A stretch of 64,000 nucleotides of DNA from Antarcticibacterium arcticum (GTDB taxonomy: Bacteria; Bacteroidota; Bacteroidia; Flavobacteriales; Flavobacteriaceae), in the NCBI RefSeq assembly GCF_007993795.1, contig NZ_CP042476.1, positions 868,001 to 932,000 on the forward strand, read 5' to 3'. The notes below the pieces were generated by a model. It saw only the letters and a list, made by a program, of their open reading frames with translations. It had not been told where the DNA came from and did not search any database. The position numbers and the translations under genes were made by a program. Below are positions 16,856 to 25,641 of the stretch, in pieces; the stretch's first letter is position 1, and every line of letters starts with the position of its first letter.

Positions 16856-17557
16856 ATGAAAGAAAAGATTGAAGAGGCTTCGGTAAAAAAAAGTAAAGCC
16901 CCCCTATACATATCCTTTGTTATTGTTACATCAATTGTACTGGCATATTTTTTTATTCCCGAAGTTCAAAATTTCCTGAATAATGCCTGGGATACCCTTA
17001 CAAGTAATGAGGAAAAACGAATAAGGTCCTGGGTGGGGGATTTTGGATGGATAGGCCCGCTGGTGCTTATTCTTGCTATGGTGCTGCAAATGTTCTTACT
17101 TGTAATCCCATCCATAGCCCTAATGGTTGTATCTATTTTGGCCTACGGCCCCTTTTTTGGAAGTATAATCATTTTGCTGGGTATTTTTGCAGCTTCCACG
17201 GTAGGTTATATTATCGGAAGATATTTTGGCCCGGTGATAGTAGAAAAACTTATAGGCCATAAATCTGAAAGGAAAATAAGTCAATTTCTGGATGATTATG
17301 GATTCTGGGCCATTATAGTTACCAGGCTAAACCCACTGCTGTCCAATGATGCAATTAGCTTTGTAGCAGGTATCCTTAAAATGGGATATTGGAGATTTAT
17401 TGGAGCAACCCTGGTAGGAATCTCTCCCCTTATTATTTTTATTGCAGTGCTGGGAGATACTACCGATGGTTTAAAAACAGGATTATTATGGGGGTCTATT
17501 ATAAGTTTGATCCTGTTTGTAGGTTATGTGTGGTGGGATAAAAAACGAAAAAAATAA
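16856..17557 (+). CDS. TVP38/TMEM64 (VTT domain) membrane protein
   Basis: A 233-residue inner-membrane protein of the TVP38/DedA superfamily. It has an N-terminal helix (about 17-37), a soluble linker, then the VTT core with GPLVLILAMVLQMFLLVIPS, the reentrant region AYGPFFGSIIILLGIFAAST, and FWAIIVTRLNPLLSNDAISFVAG, a clear family signature (R-x-x-P, then N/D before the last helices). Related proteins are proposed lipid scramblases or phospholipid carriers. It starts 3 bp after the SdiA-regulated-type stop, and its stop codon forms part of the terminator that follows. Confidence 0.88.
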   Translation: MKEKIEEASVKKSKAPLYISFVIVTSIVLAYFFIPEVQNFLNNAWDTLTSNEEKRIRSWVGDFGWIGPLVLILAMVLQMFLLVIPSIALMVVSILAYGPFFGSIIILLGIFAASTVGYIIGRYFGPVIVEKLIGHKSERKISQFLDDYGFWAIIVTRLNPLLSNDAISFVAGILKMGYWRFIGATLVGISPLIIFIAVLGDTTDGLKTGLLWGSIISLILFVGYVWWDKKRKK

Positions 17558-17577
17558 ACGGGCCACCGGGCCCGTTT
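17556..17577. terminator. bidirectional terminator between TVP38 and dipeptidase genes
   Basis: A 9-bp stem AAACGGGCC / GGCCCGTTT with a 4-nt ACCG loop. On the minus strand it is followed by ATTTTTTTCG, on the plus strand by ATTTATA, so it can end both convergent units. It overlaps the TVP38 stop codon. Confidence 0.88.
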
Positions 17578-17597
17578 ATTTATACATTTTATTCTTT

Positions 17598-18887
17598 TTA
17601 AGATTTTTGCAGTTTCCGGGCTACGGCTTCAACTTCATCAAGTACCCTGAGGAGGTTTCCGCCCCATAATTTTTCAATCTCCTCTTCAGTATAGCCCCGT
17701 TTTACCAGTTCTACGGTAACATTCAGGGTTTCGGAAGCATTGTTCCAGCCATCGATTCCCCCCCCACCATCAAAATCTGAACTTATGCCCACATGGTCAA
17801 TTCCAATAAGTTCTACCATATAGTCTATATGGTCTGCAAAATCTGAAACATTCACCGGAGATATTGATTCCTTAAGTTTTTCAATTTGGGAAGCTGCAGC
17901 GTTAGTGATTTTTCTATATTCGTTATAATATGCAGTTCGGGTATCATTATCCATAGCTCTTATGGTGTCACGGGGCAGTACCTTTATTCCCATTTTTTCA
18001 CCTACGGCTTTATGAACTTCTAGTTGGGCTGCATTAAAGGCATTATGTTTTTCAGTATTTACATAAGCACTAAAGGCCACGGTTTGTACCACGCCCCCAT
18101 GTTTCTTAAATAACAATAAAAGCTCGTCATCAAGATTTCGGCTATGGTCACACAACGCCCTTGCAGAAGAGTGAGATGCGATCAATGGGGCTTTGGAGAT
18201 TTCAAACATTTGCTTAATAGCTTCTTTGGAAGGATGCGAAACATCTATCATCATTCCAAGCCTGTTCATTTCAACCACCGCTTCTTTTCCCAGCTCACTC
18301 AAACCGTTATGAAGCCATACATTATCTGCTTCTCCCGTATTGGAATCGCTTAACTGGCTGTGTCCATTATGGGAAAGCGACATATAACGGGCGCCAAGAT
18401 TATAGAATTTTTCAATATTGCCTAGATCTTCACCCAGAGGATAAGCGTTTTCAACGCCTATCATACCTACCAGTTTTCCGTGCTTCACCAGTTCCCGTAC
18501 TTCAGTTGCACTAGTGGCCAGGCCAATTTCATTGGGGGCATGTTCATTTACCAGTTTATGGATCGCTTCAAATTTTGACATGGCATTTTGATAGGCCTTT
18601 TCATATCCTGCCTGGGTAAGTTCATCCTGGCCGGTATATACTATAAACCATGCTACATCCAGGCCACCTTCCTTCATTTTTGGAAGATTCACCTGTGTTT
18701 CGAGGTCCTGCGTATAATTTCGTGTATCGGTGAAATTATTAACGTTTATATCGGCATGGGTATCAATTGTAATAACCTTCTCATGAATTGCAGTTGCTTT
18801 TTCAAGGAGTTGGGAGTTTTCCGAATCCTGTGAAAAAGTGGTATTGCCTGCCAATAAAGTCATTAAGCTTAAAATGTAGTATCTCAT
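17598..18887 (-). CDS. membrane dipeptidase (peptidase family M19), secreted
   Basis: A 429-residue zinc peptidase of the renal-dipeptidase family, which cleaves dipeptides, sometimes with D-residues. A signal peptide covers about 1-20 (YYILSLMTLLAGNTTFSQ). The first metal motif DTHADIN (HxD), the later ASHSSARALCDHSRN and the GISSDFDGGGG segment are all present, so the binuclear site looks intact. The length is normal for the family. It is secreted to the periplasm or attached to the cell surface, and is transcribed alone, divergent from the RimK operon. Confidence 0.93.
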   Translation of the reverse strand: MRYYILSLMTLLAGNTTFSQDSENSQLLEKATAIHEKVITIDTHADINVNNFTDTRNYTQDLETQVNLPKMKEGGLDVAWFIVYTGQDELTQAGYEKAYQNAMSKFEAIHKLVNEHAPNEIGLATSATEVRELVKHGKLVGMIGVENAYPLGEDLGNIEKFYNLGARYMSLSHNGHSQLSDSNTGEADNVWLHNGLSELGKEAVVEMNRLGMMIDVSHPSKEAIKQMFEISKAPLIASHSSARALCDHSRNLDDELLLLFKKHGGVVQTVAFSAYVNTEKHNAFNAAQLEVHKAVGEKMGIKVLPRDTIRAMDNDTRTAYYNEYRKITNAAASQIEKLKESISPVNVSDFADHIDYMVELIGIDHVGISSDFDGGGGIDGWNNASETLNVTVELVKRGYTEEEIEKLWGGNLLRVLDEVEAVARKLQKS

Positions 18888-18973
18888 TTTGAATGTTTTA
18901 ATTTAAAAAGTGGAATTTAATCATAAAATTTTACGTGATCGTTTAATTAATAAAAAGCGATTGATTTTTCTTC

Positions 18974-18981
18974 TAAATTTG
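18974..18981 (+). promoter_or_regulatory. -7 box (TAAATTTG) for the RimK operon
   Basis: TAAATTTG matches TAnnTTTG and lies 19 bp before the RimK-like ATG, giving a leader of about 14 nt. A TTG at 18961 is too close to be the -33 element. Confidence 0.4.
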
Positions 18982-19000
18982 ATGTACATCCCATCTCCTT

Positions 19001-20443
19001 ATGAATAAAATAATTGTGGTTAATAATACCGAAAAATGGCAGCTCAAGGTTAAGAACATTGCAATTGTGTCTTCCCGCGATTATCTTACCAAACCTGAGT
19101 TTTCACAGTTAAAGAATGCCCGGGTATTTAACCTTTGTAAGGATTATTCCTATCAATCTAAAGGATATTATGTTTCCCTTTTAGCCGAAGCCCGCGGGCA
19201 CCAGGCCATTCCTACCGTTAAAAACCTGGTAGATTACAGGGAGCCAAAACTGGTGAAAATTGTTTCTGAAGAATTTGAAGATCTTATACAATCGAGCCTT
19301 AAAAATATCAAATCTCAGGAATTTACCTTAAGTATATATTTTGGGCAAAATGTTGCACAAAAGTATAAGGAACTTAGCAGCATGTTCTACAAACATTTCC
19401 AGATACCTTTCCTGCGTATAACTTTTAATTACACGACTAAATGGAATATTAAGAGTGTAAAAGCAATCTCTGAATCTGAAATTCCTGAAGAGCATAAGGA
19501 AAGCATGCATTTTTTTGCCGCCCAGTATTTTGCTAAAAAACGCTATGATACTCCCAAGCAACATTCTGCAGATTTTGACCTGGCAATTCTGGTACAGCCT
19601 AATGATCCTGCACCTCCCAGCAATCCTAAGGCTTTAAAAAAATTCCTTGAAATTGCAGAAGGGATGAACTTTTATGTGGAAGTGATAGGTCCCAAAGACC
19701 TTTCCCGGCTTTCAGCCTTTGATGCGCTGTTTATAAGACAGAGCACAGAGGTAAATAATGATGCCTACGCATTTGCAAGAAAAGCCCAACAGGAAGATAT
19801 TGCAATTATAGATTACCCTGATGCTATTCTAAAGTGCTGCAATAAGGTTTTTATGGCAGAGGCTTTGGAAAATGCAAACATTCCAACTCCCAGGACTATT
19901 ATTGTTCATAAGGATAATAAGAATGATGTCCTGGCACTCACAGGCTTGCCCTGTGTTTTAAAATCTCCTGATTCCACATTTTCCTTTGGGGTGAAAAAAG
20001 CGGAGACTGAAGAGGAATATCACGAGCTGGTGAGTATGATGCTTAAAAAATCTGAACTAATAATAGCTCAGGAATTTACCTATTCTGAATATGACTGGCG
20101 TATTGGTATTCTGGATGATGTACCCATTTTTGCCTGTCGCTATTATATGGCCAAAGGGCACTGGCAAATATATAACTGGGATGCCGAGAAGAAGGATGAC
20201 CAGGATGGAAATGCCGATTGCCTGGCCATAGAAAAGGTTCCTCCCCAAATTTTGAGTGTGGCTTTAAAAGCTTCGAAATTAATGGGAAAAGGTCTTTACG
20301 GCATTGATGTAAAGGAAGTAAATGGAAAACCCCTGGTTATTGAGATCAACGACAATCCAAATATAGATTTTGGAGTGGAGGACCGTTATTACGGGGATAA
20401 AATATATACAGATATTTTAACAGCCTTTAAAAACCGGCTTTAA
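19001..20443 (+). CDS. RimK-like ATP-grasp ligase with N-terminal RimK-type extension
   Basis: A 480-residue ATP-grasp enzyme. Residues 1-200 form the RimK-like N-terminal extension (SSRDYLTKPEFSQLKNARVFNLCKDYSYQ, given here as a region rather than an active site). Residues 280-478 are the ATP-grasp core, with the glycine-loop region CVLKSPDSTFSFGVKK and the Mg-binding EINDNPNIDFG. Relatives ligate amino acids, often glutamate, to a carboxylate on a peptide or protein. The substrate is unknown here. It is followed at 11 bp by a GCS2-type ligase and then an N-formylglutamate amidohydrolase, so the trio probably makes and trims a gamma-glutamyl or similar small conjugate (inference). Confidence 0.85.
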   Translation: MNKIIVVNNTEKWQLKVKNIAIVSSRDYLTKPEFSQLKNARVFNLCKDYSYQSKGYYVSLLAEARGHQAIPTVKNLVDYREPKLVKIVSEEFEDLIQSSLKNIKSQEFTLSIYFGQNVAQKYKELSSMFYKHFQIPFLRITFNYTTKWNIKSVKAISESEIPEEHKESMHFFAAQYFAKKRYDTPKQHSADFDLAILVQPNDPAPPSNPKALKKFLEIAEGMNFYVEVIGPKDLSRLSAFDALFIRQSTEVNNDAYAFARKAQQEDIAIIDYPDAILKCCNKVFMAEALENANIPTPRTIIVHKDNKNDVLALTGLPCVLKSPDSTFSFGVKKAETEEEYHELVSMMLKKSELIIAQEFTYSEYDWRIGILDDVPIFACRYYMAKGHWQIYNWDAEKKDDQDGNADCLAIEKVPPQILSVALKASKLMGKGLYGIDVKEVNGKPLVIEINDNPNIDFGVEDRYYGDKIYTDILTAFKNRL

Positions 20444-20454
20444 AGAAAAGAAAT

Positions 20455-21675
20455 ATGAGCTATCATCTTTTTGAAGTATTTGGGATCGAGCTGGAATATA
20501 TGCTTGTAAATAAAAACAGTTTAAAAGTTGCGCCTATCGTAGATGAATTAATGATCGCCAAAACCGGGGAGATCACATCTGATGTTGATAATGGAAAAAT
20601 TGAATGGAGCAATGAATTGGTGGCTCATGTGGTAGAATTAAAAACCAATGGCCCAACGGCAGATCTTGAAGATCTGGATCGACTTTTTGCTGAAAATATA
20701 AAAGAGATCAACCAATTGCTTAAGCCCTTGAATACTTTTTTGTGGCCCACAGCATCCCATCCTTTAATGCTACCGGAAGCCGAAATGAAATTGTGGCAGC
20801 ACAGTTACAGCAAAATTTACGCGCTTTACAACAGGATCTTCGATTGTCGTGGCCACGGCTGGAGCAATGTGCAAAGTATGCACCTCAATTTACCATTTTA
20901 TGATGATGGGGAGTTTGAGCGCTTGCATGCAGCAGTTCGAATTCTTTTACCCATAATTCCGGCATTAAGCGCGAGCTCTCCCATATTTGAGGGCAAAGAT
21001 ACCGGGTATCGCGATGCGCGAATGTTGGTTTACAAAACCAATCAAAAGGAGATTCCCGAGATGACGGGTAAAGTAATTCCCGAGCAGGGATTTTCCCGCG
21101 AAGAGTATTTCACCCGCATTTTTGAACCAATTAATAAAGCTATAAAACCCCATGATACCGAGAACATCTTGGACCATCATTTTCTCAATTCCCGGGGAGC
21201 AATTGCACGGTTTGACAGAAATGCTATTGAAATTAGGGTTATTGATATTCAGGAGTGTCCCGCAGCCGATATTGCCATAGCCATACTAGTGATAGAAGTG
21301 CTTAAGGTATTGGTAAGTGAAGAACTGGTATCCCTGGAAGACCAAAAAGCGTGGCACGAAGATGATCTTGTGAAAATTTTTGATAATGTGATCAAGGATG
21401 CCGAACATACCGAGATCAATGATTTATTATTTTTGAATTTATTTGATATTGAAAAAAAATGTACTGCGGGAGAACTCTGGCAGAAACTTTATGCAAGAGT
21501 AAAACATGAAATTTCCTTAAAACACCAGGGGACCCTGGAATTCCTGCTGAATAATGGAAGTTTATCTACCCGTATTCTAAAGGCGGTAAACAGGGATTTT
21601 TCTGAAGAAAATTTACAGAAAATATACCTGAAGCTTGGTGACTGCCTGGCTGAAAATAAATTATTTAAACCGTGA
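20455..21675 (+). CDS. GCS2-type glutamate-cysteine ligase family protein
   Basis: A 406-residue member of the GCS2 (YbdK/EgtA-like) carboxylate-amine ligase family. The N-terminal FGIELEYMLVN is the family signature of glutamate and ATP binding, and the acidic metal-binding residues in VELKTNGPTADLEDL and RGHGWSNVQSMHLNLPF (His/Asn) follow. Known members join glutamate to cysteine or another amine through the gamma-carboxyl. The acceptor cannot be told. No glutathione synthetase follows; its place is taken by the RimK-like gene upstream. The downstream gene overlaps its stop by 4 bp (GTGA), so expression is coupled. Confidence 0.85.
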   Translation: MSYHLFEVFGIELEYMLVNKNSLKVAPIVDELMIAKTGEITSDVDNGKIEWSNELVAHVVELKTNGPTADLEDLDRLFAENIKEINQLLKPLNTFLWPTASHPLMLPEAEMKLWQHSYSKIYALYNRIFDCRGHGWSNVQSMHLNLPFYDDGEFERLHAAVRILLPIIPALSASSPIFEGKDTGYRDARMLVYKTNQKEIPEMTGKVIPEQGFSREEYFTRIFEPINKAIKPHDTENILDHHFLNSRGAIARFDRNAIEIRVIDIQECPAADIAIAILVIEVLKVLVSEELVSLEDQKAWHEDDLVKIFDNVIKDAEHTEINDLLFLNLFDIEKKCTAGELWQKLYARVKHEISLKHQGTLEFLLNNGSLSTRILKAVNRDFSEENLQKIYLKLGDCLAENKLFKP

Positions 21676-22355
21676 AACTTGTTTTAACCTGTGAACATGC
21701 AGGAAACAGGATCCCTGAAAATTACAGGTACCTTTGTAGAGAGGATGACCCAATTCTTCAAACTCACAGGGGCTTTGACCCGGGCGCCCTGGATGTTTAT
21801 AAGGCATTGGTATCACTGGCCGATTTTAGTACCAAACACCTTGAGAGCAGGTTGCTTATTGAAGTTAACCGCTCTTTACACCATTCCTCTTTATTCTCAA
21901 CATACACACGGGAACTTCCCACCTTAGAAAAAAAGAAAATTATTGAAGCCTATTATCTTACCTATCGAAATAGGGTTGAAAGTGCAATTCATGAATATAC
22001 AGCGAAAGGGGAGGAGGTGCTCCATTTTTCGGTGCATAGTTTTACGCCTCAACTTAAAGGAGAAATAAGAAATACAGATATTGGTTTGCTTTATGACCCG
22101 CGAAAAGCAAAGGAAAAGGAATTCTGCAAAATTTTTAAAAAACACATTGAAATCCAAAATCCTTCTATTAAGGTCAGGTTTAATTACCCATACCTTGGCA
22201 AAGCTGATGGTTTTACTACCTATTTGAGAAAGAAATTCCCCCACAACTATTGCGGGGTTGAACTGGAAGTAAATCAAAAATTTGTGAGCAATAATAAAAT
22301 GGAGAAGGGAATAAAATCGGCCATTCTGGAGGCTCTTCAAAAGAGTATAAAATAA
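21672..22355 (+). CDS. N-formylglutamate amidohydrolase family protein
   Basis: A 227-residue zinc hydrolase of the N-formylglutamate amidohydrolase (HutG-type) family. It starts at GTG 21672 within the preceding stop region, and the family N-terminus LTCEHAGNRIPENY follows immediately, which fixes this start. Further motifs are EVNRSLHHSSLFS and LHFSVHSFTPQL, with the expected His/Glu ligands. In histidine degradation the family removes formate from formylglutamate. No hut genes are near, so here it more likely acts on a glutamyl product of the two ligases just upstream (inference). The operon ends at the hairpin that starts within its stop codon. Confidence 0.85.
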   Translation: MKLVLTCEHAGNRIPENYRYLCREDDPILQTHRGFDPGALDVYKALVSLADFSTKHLESRLLIEVNRSLHHSSLFSTYTRELPTLEKKKIIEAYYLTYRNRVESAIHEYTAKGEEVLHFSVHSFTPQLKGEIRNTDIGLLYDPRKAKEKEFCKIFKKHIEIQNPSIKVRFNYPYLGKADGFTTYLRKKFPHNYCGVELEVNQKFVSNNKMEKGIKSAILEALQKSIK

Positions 22356-22388
22356 AAAGACTTCAGAGTTACAACAATGAAGTCTTTT
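22355..22388. terminator. terminator between the RimK operon and osmC-like gene
   Basis: An 11-bp stem AAAAGACTTCA / TGAAGTCTTTT with a 12-nt loop. T-rich DNA flanks both sides, so it can serve both convergent units. Confidence 0.85.
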
Positions 22389-22405
22389 AAAAAGTAAAAT
22401 TTTAT

Positions 22406-22819
22406 TTATTGTTTCAATGTAGCATCGGCAGTTATTTCTGTATTCAGCAATTTTGACATTGGACAATTCTCTTTGGCTTTCTTTACCAGGGAATCAAAGG
22501 TTGACTTATCTACCTTGGGAACTTGGGCATTTAAAACCAAATGAGATTTGGTTATAGCTCCATCTTCAAAGGTTATTTCACAGGTGGTCTCCAATTTTTC
22601 CGGAGGAAAATTCTCCTCGGTAAGGTAAGCAGATAATTGCATGGTAAAACAACCCGAATGGGCTGCGGCTACAAGTTCTTCGGGATTGGTTCCAATTCCA
22701 GATTCAAATCTTGATTTAAAGGAATATTGCGTGTCTTTGAGAACACCGCTTTGAGAGCTTAATGTGCCGTTTCCTTCCTTAAGTGATCCGTTCCAAACGG
22801 CTGTGGCTTTTCTTATCAT
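22406..22819 (-). CDS. OsmC/Ohr family peroxiredoxin
   Basis: A 137-residue OsmC-like thiol peroxidase that reduces organic hydroperoxides. Both catalytic cysteines are visible: the first in AHSGCFTMQLSAYL (about residue 56) and the second in ENCPMSKLLN (about residue 120). The N-terminal strand region RKATAVWNGSLKEGNGTL is typical. It is closer to OsmC than Ohr by its start and length, but I do not fix the subclass. It belongs to the window's set of oxidative-stress genes and appears monocistronic. Confidence 0.9.
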   Translation of the reverse strand: MIRKATAVWNGSLKEGNGTLSSQSGVLKDTQYSFKSRFESGIGTNPEELVAAAHSGCFTMQLSAYLTEENFPPEKLETTCEITFEDGAITKSHLVLNAQVPKVDKSTFDSLVKKAKENCPMSKLLNTEITADATLKQ

Positions 22820-22945
22820 AATTAGTTGGTATTTAAAATCCCTGAAAAGGTAACAACTCCTGCTTTCACTTAAAAACTTTTTGCATAAACTTAACCCTGT
22901 GGGGCTTAATCTGGATTCGGGAATTTTGATTTAAAAGCATAAAAA

Positions 22946-22991
22946 ATCCCTTCCCGGGATATCCTCAATTGTGGATATTTCAGAAAGGGAT
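22946..22991 (-). terminator. terminator of the FKBP gene
   Basis: An interrupted stem: outer ATCCCTT / AAGGGAT and inner GATATCC / GGATATT with a TCAATTGT-type loop. On the minus strand it is followed by TTTTTTATGC. It lies 18 bp after the FKBP stop. Confidence 0.8.
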
Positions 22992-23008
22992 ATATTTTTC
23001 AGTTAAAG

Positions 23009-23437
23009 TTATTTGATCTCTACAACCTCAAGATCAAAAATAAGGTCTTTCCCTGCCAGGGGGTGATTCCCGTCAACTACAATCGTGTTCTCCTTAACTT
23101 CAGCAACCAGGAGGTTCATCTCCCGGCCATCTGGAGTCATAGAGACAAGGCCCATTCCAACTTCCGGCTTAATTTCCGGGGGTAATTGGTTCTTATCAAC
23201 TTCCTGTACAAGTTCTTCCCGAGGTTGCCCATAAGCTTCCTCGACCGGAATATTAATTGTTTTCTTCTCGTTTAAATTCATGTCGATAAGGCCCTTTTCA
23301 AAACCCGGGATCAATTGACCTTGTCCTAAAGTGAACTCAATTGGTTCTTTCCCTTCAGAAGTGTCAAAAACCTGCCCGTCTGCAAGTTTTCCTGTGTAAT
23401 GTACCTTTACCGTGTCATTCTGTTTTACTTGACTCAT
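23009..23437 (-). CDS. FKBP-type peptidyl-prolyl isomerase (SlyD-like)
   Basis: A 142-residue cis-trans proline isomerase and likely folding helper. ATG 23437 (start MSQVKQNDTVKVHYTG) is preferred over the in-frame TTG 15 bp upstream, because the family begins this way. Core motifs are HYTGKLADGQVFDTS and FTLGQGQLIPGFEKGL. The IF-type insert and VVDGNHPLAGKDLIFD ending match the SlyD-like group, but the metal-binding His-rich tail of SlyD is absent. It has no signal peptide, so it is cytoplasmic, and it has its own terminator. Confidence 0.93.
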   Translation of the reverse strand: MSQVKQNDTVKVHYTGKLADGQVFDTSEGKEPIEFTLGQGQLIPGFEKGLIDMNLNEKKTINIPVEEAYGQPREELVQEVDKNQLPPEIKPEVGMGLVSMTPDGREMNLLVAEVKENTIVVDGNHPLAGKDLIFDLEVVEIK

Positions 23438-23690
23438 AATTGTGTGTTTCAATTTTAAAAAATACGTCCTTTTTTGTGAGGGCGCATTTTAATTTTTACT
23501 TAATTATTAGAAAGGGTGCCAAAACCACGCCAAAGTGGGGATTATTGTTTCTATGTAATTTTGTCAGGTTATCCATAAATAAATTTTGAAATATAACGTA
23601 CCTAAAAAGTTTCAGGCTTAATTGGTTGTACTTCAAAATAATTTCCTATTTTTTGCTTTGAATTACCATCTAACCCTTAAATTATAATTT

Positions 23691-25151
23691 ATGAAAAACA
23701 AGAACTCCGTTGTAAGTAGCTCAAGAAGGTCGTTTTTAAAAAGTACTGCACTTGTAGCTACCGGTGTTATGATTGTACCCAGATATGTATTGGGCGGCCC
23801 CGGGTATCTTGCTCCCAGTGATAGATTGATTGTTGCCGGTATTGGGGTTGGTGGTAAAGGTGAAGGAGATTTAACCAGTTTTGCACAAAGCGGGAAAGCA
23901 GATATAGGATTTCTTTGTGATGTAGATGAAAGAAGAGCCGCAGCATCCCGCGCACGTTTCCCAAAGGCAAAGTTTTATAAAGATTATAGGGAAATGCTGG
24001 ATAAGGAAGGAAAAAACTTCGATGCTGTTTCTGTTTCCACTCCAGACCATAATCACGCTGTTCAAACTATGGCAGCGATGGAAATGGGTAAACATGTATA
24101 TGTCCAAAAGCCCCTTACTCACGATATTTTTGAAGCCAGAGCCCTTACAAAGGCAGCACGGGATTATAAGGTGGTGACACAAATGGGTAACCAGGGGGCA
24201 TCCGGCGATGGAGTTAGAATAATGCAGGAATGGTTTAATGCAGATCTTATTGGTAAGGTCCATACGGTTTATTGCTGGACAGACAGGCCGGTTTGGCCCC
24301 AGGGAATCCCCTGGCCAAAAGAATCTGTGCCTGTACCTGAGGGACTGGACTGGGATCTTTGGCTTGGAACGGCCCCTAAAAAAAATTATATTGAAGGACT
24401 GGTACCATTCAACTGGAGAGGTTGGTGGGATTATGGGACCGGGGCTCTGGGAGACATGGGGTGCCATCTTGTAGAAGCTCCCCATAAAGTATTAAACCTG
24501 GATTATCCTAAGGATGTGCAATGTAGTGTTGGAAGTGTATATGTGGGAGAATTCCAACGTGGATATTTTCCTGAAAGCTGCCCGCCTTCAAGTCATGTTA
24601 TTATGACTTTTCCTGGTAATGAAAGAACAGAGGGTGACCTTACTATGCATTGGATGGATGGTGGAATTAAACCTAAACGTCCGGAGGAACTTGGACCAAA
24701 CGAAACTTTTGGTGATGGAGGTAATGGGGTCCTTTTTATTGGAACTAAAGGTAAAATGATGTGCGGTACTTACGGTGCAAATCCACGGTTGTTACCTACC
24801 TCCAGGACAGAGGAAGTTAATATTACTCCACAGTTGGAGCGTGTTCCCGGCGGCGCCGAGGGGCATTACGCACAATGGGTTGAAGGGGCCATTGCAGGTT
24901 ATGGTAAAAAAGATTTGAGTTCTCCTTTTGAGATCGCCGGGCCGCTTACAGAAACGCTTTTAATAGCAAACCTTGCTATTAGAGGACAGGATATAAGGAA
25001 AGAAATTCAAAATGACCAGGGAAGAACTTCCTATCAATATCCTGGAAGGGATATTAAATTGTTATGGGATGCAAAGGAGATGAGGGTGACAAATTTTGAA
25101 GAAGCCAATCAATTTGTGAAAAGAAATTACAGGGAAGGCTGGAGCTTATAA
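23691..25151 (+). CDS. Gfo/Idh/MocA family oxidoreductase with Tat signal
   Basis: A 486-residue NAD(P)-dependent oxidoreductase. A twin-arginine signal SRRSFLKSTALVATGV lies at residues 11-26, so the folded enzyme is exported with cofactor. The Rossmann start RLIVAGIGVGGKGEGD and the EKP-equivalent YVQKPLTHD are intact. Substrates in this family are usually sugars, inositols or glycosides; the exported forms in Bacteroidota often work in glycan turnover. The substrate cannot be read. The leader upstream is 239 bp long without a gene. The 3D-domain gene follows 24 bp later and may be on the same transcript. Confidence 0.92.
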   Translation: MKNKNSVVSSSRRSFLKSTALVATGVMIVPRYVLGGPGYLAPSDRLIVAGIGVGGKGEGDLTSFAQSGKADIGFLCDVDERRAAASRARFPKAKFYKDYREMLDKEGKNFDAVSVSTPDHNHAVQTMAAMEMGKHVYVQKPLTHDIFEARALTKAARDYKVVTQMGNQGASGDGVRIMQEWFNADLIGKVHTVYCWTDRPVWPQGIPWPKESVPVPEGLDWDLWLGTAPKKNYIEGLVPFNWRGWWDYGTGALGDMGCHLVEAPHKVLNLDYPKDVQCSVGSVYVGEFQRGYFPESCPPSSHVIMTFPGNERTEGDLTMHWMDGGIKPKRPEELGPNETFGDGGNGVLFIGTKGKMMCGTYGANPRLLPTSRTEEVNITPQLERVPGGAEGHYAQWVEGAIAGYGKKDLSSPFEIAGPLTETLLIANLAIRGQDIRKEIQNDQGRTSYQYPGRDIKLLWDAKEMRVTNFEEANQFVKRNYREGWSL

Positions 25152-25175
25152 ATAATTAATTTTTACCATTTAGTA

Positions 25176-25634
25176 GTGAAATTCAACTTTAAACCTTTTC
25201 TCCTTTTAAGTACGATGCTGTTATTTATATACGTGCTTTCCGGGTTTTCAGGTTGTGGTTTTCCTTCCTCTCCCGAGGAGGAGATACGGGAAGAAATTTG
25301 GGATTCTTTAATGGTTACCGCTTCGGCATTTAATTCAACCAGCGCACAAACGGGAACGGCAAACCCCAGGCTTACCGCCTGGGGAGATACCATTATACCG
25401 GGAATGAATGTTATTGCCGTATCCAGGGACCTTATTAAAAGAGGTTTAAAACATAATACATCTGTAAAAATTGAAGGCCTTGAGGGAGTTTTTATTGTAA
25501 AAGATAAAATGCATTATCGCTGGAATAATAAAATAGATATTTATATGGGTGAGGATGTGCAAAAGGCAAGGGAATGGGGGCGTAAAAAAGTAAAGATCTA
25601 TTATCAAGTCCTACCCGACAGCCTGCAGCTTTAA
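25176..25634 (+). CDS. 3D (Asp-Asp-Asp) domain lipoprotein
   Basis: A 152-residue protein starting at GTG 25176. The hydrophobic N-terminus LLLSTMLLFIYVLSGFSGC ends in a lipobox cysteine (about residue 27), so it is a lipoprotein. The domain beginning VTASAFNSTSAQT and ending MHYRWNNKIDIYMGEDVQKA is the 3D double-psi barrel seen in MltA and in cell-wall lytic enzymes. The usual DDD triad is partly kept: NKIDIY supplies one Asp, and the AWGD segment another. A role in peptidoglycan binding or cleavage is likely but unproven. ATG 25215 is a weaker alternative start. Confidence 0.72.
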   Translation: MKFNFKPFLLLSTMLLFIYVLSGFSGCGFPSSPEEEIREEIWDSLMVTASAFNSTSAQTGTANPRLTAWGDTIIPGMNVIAVSRDLIKRGLKHNTSVKIEGLEGVFIVKDKMHYRWNNKIDIYMGEDVQKAREWGRKKVKIYYQVLPDSLQL

Positions 25635-25641
25635 ATTATCA

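Noticed and set aside
23871..24485. Antisense frame of 204 codons inside the Gfo/Idh gene
   Set aside because: Opposes a clear Tat-signal oxidoreductase whose motifs are all intact; no homology pattern.
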